From CAG-582 sp964551965 (GTDB taxonomy: Bacteria > Bacillota_I > Bacilli_A > RF39 > UBA660), in NCBI GenBank assembly GCA_964551965.1, contig CAZKFB010000036.1, forward strand, positions 1 through 14,455: 14,455 bases of DNA. The letters are read 5' to 3'. The notes below the pieces were generated by a model that did not search any database, had not been told where the DNA came from, and saw only the letters and a program-made list of their open reading frames with translations. Within the stretch, counting starts at the first letter, position 1, and each line of letters begins with the position of its first letter. The position numbers and the translations under genes were made by a program. Shown piece by piece: positions 1 to 6,814 of this stretch.

Positions 1-33
1 CATTATTTCAATAAAGTATAATTAAATATAAGC

Positions 34-65
34 AAGAACTCTTTAATTTAGGGTTCTTTTGTTTT
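34..65 (+). terminator. Intrinsic terminator or attenuator ahead of sufB
   Basis: AAGAACTCT (34-42) pairs with AGGGTTCTT (50-58) over nine base pairs, including one T-G pair. The loop is 7 bases and the run TTGTTTT follows. This is the shape of a Rho-independent terminator, probably of an upstream gene outside the window. It ends only about 20 bases before the sufB start, so it could also act as an attenuator if sufB is read from further upstream. Confidence 0.7.
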
Positions 66-70
66 ATAAT
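65..70 (+). promoter_or_regulatory. Possible -10 element for sufB
   Basis: A perfect TATAAT lies just after the upstream terminator and 16 bases before the ATG of sufB. The hexamer 17 bases upstream (TTTAAT, 42-47) is a poor -35 and falls inside the hairpin. A start site about 7 bases downstream would leave a leader of only about 10 bases. A second TATAAT at 17-22 lies upstream of the hairpin and could instead produce a leader transcript running through it. Confidence 0.3.
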
Positions 71-86
71 ATATCTAGTGATTTTT

Positions 87-1385
87 ATGGAAAAATTAAG
101 TGAAGAATTAATTAAAAAAATATCTAAGTCTAAGGGTGAACCGGAATGGATGCTAGAATTTAGATTAAATAGTTATAGAGTATTTAAAGAGTTAGATAAT
201 CCTAGTTTTGGACCTAATTTAGACATTGATTATGATAATATAAATTATTATAAAAAAGTTGCTAATAATGAAACTGAATGGGATAAGGTTTCTTGTGATA
301 TTAGAAATAGATTTAAAGCTCTTGGTGTAATAGATGCGGAAGAAAAACATCTAAGTGGAGTTACTAATCAATTAGAATCAGAAGTAATATATCATAAGGG
401 AAAAGATGAACTTAAAGATAAAGGGGTAATCTTCTTATCTAGTGATGATGCTTTAAAGAACTATCCTGAACTATTTAAAGAATATTTTAATAATTTAGTT
501 AAGTTTGATGAGAATAAGTTTACGGCTTTAAATGGTGCTTTGTGGAGTGGAGGTTCTTTCATTTATATTCCTCCAAATACGAAGTTAGATCGACCACTTC
601 AAAGTTATTTTCGTATTGATTCAATTAGTTTAGGTCAATTTGAAAGAACAATTATTATTGTCGATGAAGGTGCTGAGCTTTCTTATATTGAAGGTTGTAC
701 TGCCGAATCACATTCAGCAAATTCACTTCATGCGGGAGTAGTTGAAATATATGTTAAAAGACATGCTAAATGTAAATATTCTACTATTCAAAATTGGAGT
801 ACCGACGTATATAACTTAGTTACTAAAAGAGCAATAGTCATGGAATCAGGTTTAATGGAATGGGTAGATGGTAATATTGGTTCTAAAGTAACAATGAAGT
901 ATCCGGCCTGTATATTGTTTGGAGATAATTCCCGAGGTAATTCAATATCTATTGCGTATGCTAAACAAAATCAAGTGTTAGATGCGGGAGCTAAAATGAT
1001 TCATATAGGTAAGAATACGAGAAGTAATATAGTTTCTAAGAGTATAGCATCACTAAGTGGGACTGCCAATTATCGAGGTAAAGTTAAGATATGTGAATCA
1101 GCAACTAATTCTTATGCACAAATAAAATGTGATACTATTATGTTAGATGATGAATCGATAAGTGATACTATTCCTGATAATATAGTTTTAAATGATTCAA
1201 GTATCTTAGAACATGAAGCAACAGTATCGCGAGTAAGTGAAGAAAAATTATTCTATCTTATGAGTAAAGGTATAAGTGAGAATAAAGCTAAAGAATTATT
1301 AGTAATGGGATTTATTAATGATTTTAAAAACGAATTACCGATGGAATATGCTGTTGAATTAAATAGATTATTAAAAGAAATTTAA
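87..1385 (+). CDS. sufB: SufB, Fe-S cluster assembly scaffold
   Basis: SufB is the cytosolic scaffold subunit of the SufBC2D complex, on which Fe-S clusters are built with sulfur delivered from SufS. The 432-residue protein aligns by eye with SufB along its whole length: EPEWMLEFRL near residue 18, WSGGSFIY near 153, EGCTAE with Cys204, QNWSTDVYNLVTKRA near 235, EWVDGNIGSKVTMKYPA near 258, Cys348 in IKCDT, and EHEAT with His376 and Glu377. Cys348 and His376 are 28 residues apart, as are the functional Cys405 and His433 of E. coli SufB. I chose ATG 87 over GTG 78 because the weak SD-like AGTGA at 76-80 is properly spaced only from ATG 87. The protein is about 30 residues shorter than typical SufB at the N terminus. 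Other suf genes must lie upstream, outside the window. A terminator follows directly. Confidence 0.95.
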   Translation: MEKLSEELIKKISKSKGEPEWMLEFRLNSYRVFKELDNPSFGPNLDIDYDNINYYKKVANNETEWDKVSCDIRNRFKALGVIDAEEKHLSGVTNQLESEVIYHKGKDELKDKGVIFLSSDDALKNYPELFKEYFNNLVKFDENKFTALNGALWSGGSFIYIPPNTKLDRPLQSYFRIDSISLGQFERTIIIVDEGAELSYIEGCTAESHSANSLHAGVVEIYVKRHAKCKYSTIQNWSTDVYNLVTKRAIVMESGLMEWVDGNIGSKVTMKYPACILFGDNSRGNSISIAYAKQNQVLDAGAKMIHIGKNTRSNIVSKSIASLSGTANYRGKVKICESATNSYAQIKCDTIMLDDESISDTIPDNIVLNDSSILEHEATVSRVSEEKLFYLMSKGISENKAKELLVMGFINDFKNELPMEYAVELNRLLKEI

Positions 1386-1392
1386 AAAAATT

Positions 1393-1429
1393 AAAATATG
1401 CAAAACTTTATTATTTGCATATTTTTTTT
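1393..1429 (+). terminator. Intrinsic terminator of sufB
   Basis: AAAATATGCAAA (1393-1404) and TTTGCATATTTT (1414-1425) form a perfect 12-base-pair stem with a 9-base loop, followed by T residues to 1429. It lies 8 bases after the sufB stop, so sufB is the last gene of its transcript. Confidence 0.9.
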
Positions 1430-1554
1430 GGATATTTTTAATATTGGTATTTTTTTCTATGAAGATTGTAATAATTGGGTTATTATTTTTTGATTTCTGA
1501 CATTTGATTAAGATATTTAAGGTGTGATAAGTTTTAGATGGAAAGGAGGATTAC

Positions 1555-1911
1555 ATGCATAACTTAGTCTATTTAATTGGTAGATTAACGGAAGACCCAC
1601 AAATGAAGACTTTTGAGGATGGCAAGTCTAGTCTAGTAATTAATTTAGCAGTACAAAGAAGTTATAAAAATGAGAGTGGTATTTATGAAGTAGACTATAT
1701 CCGATGTGTCTTATGGAATGGAATTGCTAGTCATACTAGTGAGTATTGCAAGAAAGGCGATCTTGTTGGTGTAAAGGGAAGACTTCAAACGAGAAGCTAT
1801 GAAGCAGATAAAGAAACTAAATATATAACTGAAGTTATTGTTGATAAAGTTTCATTCTTGGCAAGTAAGAAAAAAGAAGATATAGATGAAGAAGAAGAGA
1901 TAGAAGATTAG
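1555..1911 (+). CDS. ssb: Single-stranded DNA-binding protein, short form
   Basis: This 118-residue OB-fold protein would coat single-stranded DNA in replication, recombination or transformation. SSB signatures are visible: NLVYLIGRLTEDPQ at residues 3-16, then NLAVQRSYKNESG, DYIRCVLWNG, EYCKKGDLVGVKGRLQTRSYE and YITEVIVDKVSFL. A strong AAAGGAGG (1542-1549) fixes the ATG. The OB fold ends near residue 104 and is followed by a short acidic tail (DIDEEEEIED). The tail lacks the terminal Pro-Phe of the standard DDDIPF partner-docking peptide, and the long Gly/Gln linker of replicative SSBs is missing. It stands alone, not in the usual rpsF-ssb-rpsR setting, so it may be a second SSB paralogue comparable to Bacillus SsbB. 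The weak hexamers upstream do not make a convincing promoter. Confidence 0.93.
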   Translation: MHNLVYLIGRLTEDPQMKTFEDGKSSLVINLAVQRSYKNESGIYEVDYIRCVLWNGIASHTSEYCKKGDLVGVKGRLQTRSYEADKETKYITEVIVDKVSFLASKKKEDIDEEEEIED

Positions 1912-1963
1912 AATTAATCACCCCAAGTGAAACGATTACTAAAGAAAAATTCTTACTAAAGAT

Positions 1964-1996
1964 AAATATAAGTGATTTCACTTATATTTTCTTTTT
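1964..1996 (+). terminator. Intrinsic terminator of ssb
   Basis: AAATATAAGTG (1964-1974) and CACTTATATTT (1979-1989) form an 11-base-pair stem with an ATTT loop, followed by the T-rich run TCTTTTTC. It separates ssb from uppP. Confidence 0.9.
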
Positions 1997-2038
1997 CTAT
2001 ATTTTTATGTCTACTTGTGTTTTAAAATAAGTAAATTA

Positions 2039-2047
2039 TGATATAAT
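2039..2047 (+). promoter_or_regulatory. Extended -10 promoter element for uppP and downstream genes
   Basis: TGATATAAT contains a perfect TATAAT (2042-2047) preceded by TGn, the extended -10 form, which can work with a poor -35. It is the only promoter-like site between the ssb terminator and uppP. A start about 7 bases downstream would fall next to the SD (AGGTG, 2053-2057), so the leader would be very short. That proximity is the main doubt. Confidence 0.5.
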
Positions 2048-2062
2048 TAAATAGGTGATTAT

Positions 2063-2884
2063 ATGGAAATCTTAAAGGCAATATTATTTGGTATAGTTGA
2101 AGGAATAACTGAATGGTTACCAATATCTTCAACAGGTCATATGATTTTACTTGATGAATTTATTAAATTAGATGTTTCAAGCGAATTTTATAAATTGTTT
2201 GAAGTAGTAATTCAATTAGGAGCAATACTTGCCGTTGTAATTATGTATTTTAAGACGATATTCCCGATTGGTTTTGGTAAGACTAAGGAAGAAACGAAGA
2301 ATACTTTCAATCTTTGGGGAAAGATTATTGTAGCATGCTTACCGGCAGCTATAATTGGTATTCTATTTGATGATTGGCTAGATGAACACTTATATAATTC
2401 TATCGTAGTTTCTATTATGTTAATTGTCTATGGTATTTTATTTATAGTTATTGAAAGTAAGAAGTTTGGTAAGGGTGCAACTGATTCAATAAATAAGATT
2501 ACTTATAAGCAAGCAGCTTTGGTTGGGGTATTTCAACTTTTAGCTTTGATTCCTGGAACGAGTAGAAGTGGTGCAACTATTATTGGCGGTTTAATACTTG
2601 GATTAAAGAGAAGTGTAGCTGCTGAATTTACTTTCTTTTTGGCAATTCCGGTAATGGCGGGAGCATCATTATTAAAACTACTTAAGTATATTTTAGATGT
2701 GGGTTTTGTTTTCCAAACGCAAGAGCTTATTATTTTAGGAGTGGGCTCATTAGTAGCATTTATAGTAAGCATACTTGTTATTAAGTTCTTAATGAGTTAT
2801 ATTCGTAAACATGATTTTAAGGCTTTTGGGTGGTATCGTATAGTATTAGGTATAATTGTACTTTTATATTTTCTAATTAAGTAG
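2063..2884 (+). CDS. uppP: Undecaprenyl-diphosphate phosphatase (UppP/BacA)
   Basis: This integral membrane enzyme removes a phosphate from undecaprenyl diphosphate, recycling the lipid carrier for cell-wall synthesis; extra copies give bacitracin resistance. The 273-residue length is normal for the family. Both signature regions are intact: EGITEWLPISSTGH with Glu13, Glu17 and His26, and PGTSRSGATI with Arg168 and Ser169. The rest is a series of hydrophobic helices ending in GWYRIVLGIIVLLYFLIK. The start is supported by AGGTG five bases upstream. The stop codon TAG is part of the AGGTG that serves as SD for the next gene, so uppP is probably co-transcribed with the zinc-ribbon and radical SAM genes that follow. 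Its role there could be routine housekeeping or protection from a cell-wall-active product. The sequence does not decide this. Confidence 0.97.
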   Translation: MEILKAILFGIVEGITEWLPISSTGHMILLDEFIKLDVSSEFYKLFEVVIQLGAILAVVIMYFKTIFPIGFGKTKEETKNTFNLWGKIIVACLPAAIIGILFDDWLDEHLYNSIVVSIMLIVYGILFIVIESKKFGKGATDSINKITYKQAALVGVFQLLALIPGTSRSGATIIGGLILGLKRSVAAEFTFFLAIPVMAGASLLKLLKYILDVGFVFQTQELIILGVGSLVAFIVSILVIKFLMSYIRKHDFKAFGWYRIVLGIIVLLYFLIK

Positions 2885-2891
2885 GTGTTGT

Positions 2892-4721
2892 ATGGGAAAT
2901 TTGGTATCTAGTATTATGTTCTTTGGCATATTCTTTATTGTTTTATCAACAATTCAATATAATTTTGCAAAGTATTATGAAAAACTTAATATTGCCTATA
3001 TATTTATTTTAATAGTAAGAATAGTCATATATATGAATCTTATAATGGGGAAATATTTTCTTATTGGTTTTTTGATTGTCGATTTCTTTATTACATTTAT
3101 TTTGATTGCTATTGGTAGTTCAAAAAAAGCAATAGTGGCAACTAAAACAATTATTAATAACTGCCCTAAATGTAATGCTCCAATAAATGATGGAGACGTA
3201 TACTGTGCAGAATGCGGCAATAAATTAATTCTTGATGGAGACCAAGCAACGATAGAATCTTTATATTATCAATCAGAAAATATTATAATAAATACATTGA
3301 TTAGAGAAAGTGCCATTAAAAATAATTTAGATATTAATAGCACTTTACCAGAAACGAAAAGAAGAAAAACAATTATAAGTGTCATATTTGGAATTATTAC
3401 GTTTATATTGACTTCATTAATATTTTTTCATATAAGTATTATTATAGTTGTGCTTGATATATTAAATATAATTATATATATATTACTTATGAAGAAATTC
3501 AATACAATGAAATATTTAATAAAAGAGGTTAAATCCAGACCTGACGAGAATTTGGATTACATTGTTTCTAATGCTTTAGCAAATGCATCAAATGCTAAAT
3601 ATTTAAAATATATTTATTTTTCTTCTATTTTAATTGGAATTATTGTTCCTTTAATTATTTTCAGTAAACCACATTTCTTCTATGAATCTACTGATAATGG
3701 TTATTATGTTAGGTTTTATACAACAACAATTTTAGGGGAGAATAGTATTACTGTTCCTGAAGAATACAATGGTAAGAAAGTTATAGGTATTCGTGGTAAT
3801 GTTTTTATGAATTTAAAGAGACTAAAGACTGTTAGCTTACCTGATACTATTGAAGTTATTAGAGGTCATGCTTTTGATGGGGATTCTTCATTAACCAGCA
3901 TTAATTTACCTGAAAATCTAAATTATTTGGGCGGGGGAGCATTTAAAAATTGCAAAAGTTTAAAAAATATTAATATACCTGAAAAACTAACTGAGATAAA
4001 TGGAAATACTTTTGAAAACACTGCTTTAGAGAGTATTGAATTACCAGATTCGATTAATGATATTGGGGGAGAGGCTTTTAAAGATTGTGCGGTTTTAAAA
4101 TCAGTCAAGCTACCTAGTAATATTACAGAAATACATGGTAGTACATTTGAAAATTGTATAAGTTTAGAAAGTATAAATATACCTGATTCAGTAACGAGAA
4201 TAGGAGGGCATGCTTTTTATAATAATACTAAATTATCAAGTGTTACATTTACTGCAAATAGTAAACTTACAGAAATCGGTTCTAGTGCATTTAGGCTATG
4301 TAATAGATTATCAAAGATAGTTTTACCAAAAAGTGTAATATCAATTAATGAAAGAGCATTCAAGGAAAGTCCAACAACTATTTATTATTTTGGAGAGCCA
4401 ATATATGGCAGTATTATCAATAAAAACAATTATAAATATAATTCTTTTGGATATCTTAGGAAAGGGGAAGAACATATAGTTGGAGAATTCTATCAGGCTG
4501 CTATAAGTCATGATGATCGATTAAGACTAGTTGGTATAGATTCTTATTATGATAAAGTAATTTATACTATTGAATATATTGGCAAAAATGAAACTAAGAT
4601 TGTTACTATCGATACCAATAATTCTTATTCTTATATTAACGAAAACTTGGCTATAGAAATACAATCTAAGTATGCATCTACAAACCAATATTCACTTTCT
4701 TTCAATGTGTATTATAACTAG
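2892..4721 (+). CDS. Membrane protein with zinc ribbon and BspA-like LRR domain
   Basis: The protein has 609 residues and is not a named family as a whole. Predicted membrane helices lie near residues 5-22, 33-52, 55-77, 161-200 (a pair) and 241-259. Between the third and fourth sits a zinc ribbon with Cys91, Cys94, Cys105 and Cys108 (CPKC...CAEC). Residues 288-490 are BspA/LRR_5-type leucine-rich repeats of about 23 residues with the pattern PxxIxxIxGxAFxxCxxLxxI. A final stretch of about 115 residues, rich in beta-branched residues, is unassigned. Basic loops after residues 155 and 200 suggest that the ribbon is cytosolic and the LRR domain faces outside; this is positive-inside reasoning, not shown. 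ATG 2892 follows AGGTG (2883-2887), which overlaps the uppP stop. The radical SAM gene starts 8 bases after its stop, so the two are probably one transcript. The function is unknown; it may be a receptor, anchor or handling protein for the downstream product. Confidence 0.85.
   Translation: MGNLVSSIMFFGIFFIVLSTIQYNFAKYYEKLNIAYIFILIVRIVIYMNLIMGKYFLIGFLIVDFFITFILIAIGSSKKAIVATKTIINNCPKCNAPINDGDVYCAECGNKLILDGDQATIESLYYQSENIIINTLIRESAIKNNLDINSTLPETKRRKTIISVIFGIITFILTSLIFFHISIIIVVLDILNIIIYILLMKKFNTMKYLIKEVKSRPDENLDYIVSNALANASNAKYLKYIYFSSILIGIIVPLIIFSKPHFFYESTDNGYYVRFYTTTILGENSITVPEEYNGKKVIGIRGNVFMNLKRLKTVSLPDTIEVIRGHAFDGDSSLTSINLPENLNYLGGGAFKNCKSLKNINIPEKLTEINGNTFENTALESIELPDSINDIGGEAFKDCAVLKSVKLPSNITEIHGSTFENCISLESINIPDSVTRIGGHAFYNNTKLSSVTFTANSKLTEIGSSAFRLCNRLSKIVLPKSVISINERAFKESPTTIYYFGEPIYGSIINKNNYKYNSFGYLRKGEEHIVGEFYQAAISHDDRLRLVGIDSYYDKVIYTIEYIGKNETKIVTIDTNNSYSYINENLAIEIQSKYASTNQYSLSFNVYYN
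3753..4361 (+). repeat. Tandem LRR_5 (BspA-type) protein repeats with a two-repeat super-period
   Basis: About eight units of 21-23 codons encode residues 288-490 of the zinc-ribbon/LRR protein. Their first prolines are at 317, 340, 363, 385, 408 and 431. Units alternate between GGxAF and GxTF forms: residues 348-351 GGAF, 371-374 GNTF, 392-396 GGEAF, 416-419 GSTF, 438-442 GGHAF. Units 4 and 6 share TEI, TFEN and LESI, while units 5 and 7 share PDS and IGG. This suggests growth by duplication of pairs of units. Confidence 0.75.
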
Positions 4722-4729
4722 AGGTGCTT

Positions 4730-6448
4730 ATGAATGAGAATTTAAGATTTATTCATCTTTTATATGTGCCTACAATGGCTTGTAATATGGCCTGTAAGTA
4801 TTGTTATTTAGAAGATGAAACAAAAGATATAAAATGCAATTATAATGCATTAGATACTTTAAAATATGCTATAGATAAGCTTAAGAAATCTAATGTTATT
4901 CCTTTCAATATTTCTCTTCATGGAGGAGAAGTAACAGTTTTAAGTAAAAATGAATTTCATGATATTATTGAATATATTAGTAATTATTATGAAGATAACA
5001 AAGAATTATTAATTAATAATGGATTTAAAGTGTCTAAACCACATATTAAAACAAATCTATTAGATTTAGATAAACATGTAGATACAATTAATGAATTTGA
5101 TGTAACTGTAAGTGGAAGTTTGGATCTTCCATTAAAACTACATGATGAGTATCGAGTTACTAAAGGTGGCAAAAAAACTTTAGATAAAATATTTGAAAAT
5201 ATTAAATTGATAGATAAAACTCATATTAAAGTATCTTCTACAATATTTAAAGAACATTTTGCTTATTTAGATGAAATAGTAAAAGATATTAAATATTTGC
5301 ACAATAATACTAAACTAGATATGAATGATTTTAACTTTATGATTGGTTTTGATTATAATTCAAATGGAGTTTTACATGCGCTTGATGAAGATGAGATGGT
5401 TAAGTTCTTTGAATTCATGCATGAAACCTTTGATGGTACTGATTTAGATAAAGGAGTAAATGGAGCTTGGTTTAATGAATTTGGTCCTGACTATTGTACT
5501 AACTGTGATAATTGCGGAGATAAATTTTTCTTACTTGAAAAGAATGGAGATATTTATTCTTGCGTAAGAGGACAAAAAAATAAAGACTATTATTATGGAA
5601 ATATATATAAAGATGAAGTTAAAGATATACTTGCAACGGCTCATAATAAGATAATGATGAATCACAATAAAAATTCTATGAATGAAGAATGTCTAAATTG
5701 CAAATATTTATATATTTGTAAGACAGGATGTCCTTTCGTAAAAAACACTTATATGAATAATAAAAGTTATACTTGTAAATTGCAACAAAAGTTATATGAA
5801 TCAAGAAATATTGAAGAAGATTCAGAACCTGAATATTTTAGATACCATTATTTAAGTGTAATGCATCCTGATTTACTAGCTAAGTATGGTATCAAAAATA
5901 AAGAATTGATTGATTTAATTAATAAGGATTCTAATTTAAAATATATTTATGATGATGATACTTTTAAGATAGTATGTGATGGAATAGAGTATAATTTGGA
6001 ATCGCAAATACTAAAGAACAAAAGAGATATTCTTTATTTGACTAAAAAAAGTGAATTTGTTCTTAAAGTTAGAAAGCTAGTTTTAAATGAATTAAGTGAC
6101 TATCCGGAAAATAATAGTTTAACAATTATATTATTAAGTGGAGATTCAATTGTATATGGTGATGAGGGTAGGTTAAAACAAAGACATATTATGACTCATC
6201 AAATATATAAGAGCTCACTTGATGAACTTAATAATGATTACTATGAAGTAGATTTAATGCCATTAATAAATCTTTATAAAAAGGAGTATAGCAGTGAATA
6301 TCCAAACAATATATTGTTTACTACTAATGACCTTAGAAATTATCATTATTTAAAACAAAAAAATAATGCATATTATCATATTAATGCTATCAATTTACCG
6401 TTTCAAAATATAGAATTTTATTTATTGGAGGATGAAGTAAATGATTAA
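4730..6448 (+). CDS. Radical SAM-SPASM peptide-maturase-like enzyme
   Basis: This 572-residue protein has the radical SAM [4Fe-4S] site Cys18, Cys22, Cys25 (CNMACKYC), then HGGE at 64-67 as the SAM-binding GGE motif, and a radical SAM barrel to about residue 210. A SPASM domain follows: Cys262-x10-Gly273-x4-Cys278, then Cys321, Cys324, Cys330, Cys334 in CX2CX5CX3C spacing, and Cys349. Extra Cys256 and Cys259 precede it. These suffice for auxiliary Fe-S clusters, as in enzymes that crosslink or modify RiPP peptides or activate enzymes such as sulfatases. Residues 361-572 match nothing I recognise. ATG 4730 is preferred over GTG 4724, because AGAGG (4720-4724) is well spaced only from the ATG. 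The last 8 bases overlap the next gene, a likely substrate. No PqqD-like recognition protein is encoded nearby, so the C-terminal region may do that job. That is inference. Confidence 0.93.
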   Translation: MNENLRFIHLLYVPTMACNMACKYCYLEDETKDIKCNYNALDTLKYAIDKLKKSNVIPFNISLHGGEVTVLSKNEFHDIIEYISNYYEDNKELLINNGFKVSKPHIKTNLLDLDKHVDTINEFDVTVSGSLDLPLKLHDEYRVTKGGKKTLDKIFENIKLIDKTHIKVSSTIFKEHFAYLDEIVKDIKYLHNNTKLDMNDFNFMIGFDYNSNGVLHALDEDEMVKFFEFMHETFDGTDLDKGVNGAWFNEFGPDYCTNCDNCGDKFFLLEKNGDIYSCVRGQKNKDYYYGNIYKDEVKDILATAHNKIMMNHNKNSMNEECLNCKYLYICKTGCPFVKNTYMNNKSYTCKLQQKLYESRNIEEDSEPEYFRYHYLSVMHPDLLAKYGIKNKELIDLINKDSNLKYIYDDDTFKIVCDGIEYNLESQILKNKRDILYLTKKSEFVLKVRKLVLNELSDYPENNSLTIILLSGDSIVYGDEGRLKQRHIMTHQIYKSSLDELNNDYYEVDLMPLINLYKKEYSSEYPNNILFTTNDLRNYHYLKQKNNAYYHINAINLPFQNIEFYLLEDEVND

Positions 6449-6806
6449 TAAAGAGGCTAAAACTTATAATGAAATTATAATAAAAAAGAGATGTTATGAT
6501 TTGCTTAAATATGTTAATTTATCAGATGAAGAATTAAATAAAATATATGAATTTCTAATATCTGATAAAATTAATAATGAAATTGTTGTTACACAAAAAA
6601 GTCTTATGTATGAAGTAAACAAAAAAGCAATAGAAACAATTCCTATAGTATCTAAGACAACTTCTTTTGATGCAGTAACTGTATCTTGTACAGTTTTCAT
6701 AATTATACCTCACTATGAGCCTTCTAGTAGCCATTTTGGTGGTGGAAGTTCTAGTAATAACAATAATAACAATAACAACAACAATAATAATAACAATAAT
6801 AACTAG
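6441..6806 (+). CDS. Candidate RiPP precursor with Ser/Gly/Asn tail
   Basis: This 121-residue protein has no family I recognise. Residues 1-70 are charged and helical in character (for example EIIIKKRCYDLLKYV, SDEELNKIYEFLI), as in RiPP leaders. A hydrophobic stretch at 77-90 (DAVTVSCTVFIIIP) leads to HYEPSSSHFGGGSSS at 91-105 and then 16 Asn (106-121) up to the stop. There is no signal peptide. Cysteines are only at 18 and 83, so a Cys-rich sactipeptide or ranthipeptide core is unlikely; His91, Tyr92, His98, Phe99 and the Ser/Asn residues are possible sites. GGAGG (6427-6431), inside the enzyme gene, gives a strong ribosome binding site. Coding frames overlap by 8 bases, and the next gene starts 8 bases after the stop. 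The precursor role is inferred from layout and context; it could instead be a structural partner of the membrane proteins. Confidence 0.7.
   Translation: MINKEAKTYNEIIIKKRCYDLLKYVNLSDEELNKIYEFLISDKINNEIVVTQKSLMYEVNKKAIETIPIVSKTTSFDAVTVSCTVFIIIPHYEPSSSHFGGGSSSNNNNNNNNNNNNNNNN
6756..6803 (+). repeat. AAT/AAC trinucleotide run encoding 16 Asn
   Basis: Sixteen consecutive codons, all AAT or AAC in irregular order, run to the TAG at 6804-6806. Nine are AAT and seven AAC. The mix of synonymous codons makes this an imperfect microsatellite that nonetheless keeps a pure Asn run. Confidence 0.95.
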
Positions 6807-6814
6807 AGGTAATT

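Noticed and set aside
1430..1554. Search for a promoter, tRNA or riboswitch between sufB and ssb
   Set aside because: Only weak TTGATT-like hexamers without a well-spaced -10 were found, and no folded RNA or small gene.
2015..2047. TTGTGT (2015-2020) as -35 for uppP
   Set aside because: The spacer to TATAAT would be 21 bases, too long; the extended -10 reading is better.
6756..6803. Asn run considered as a CRISPR-like or intergenic repeat
   Set aside because: It is a 3-base periodic run inside a frame with a strong SD, with no spaced palindromic repeats anywhere in the window.
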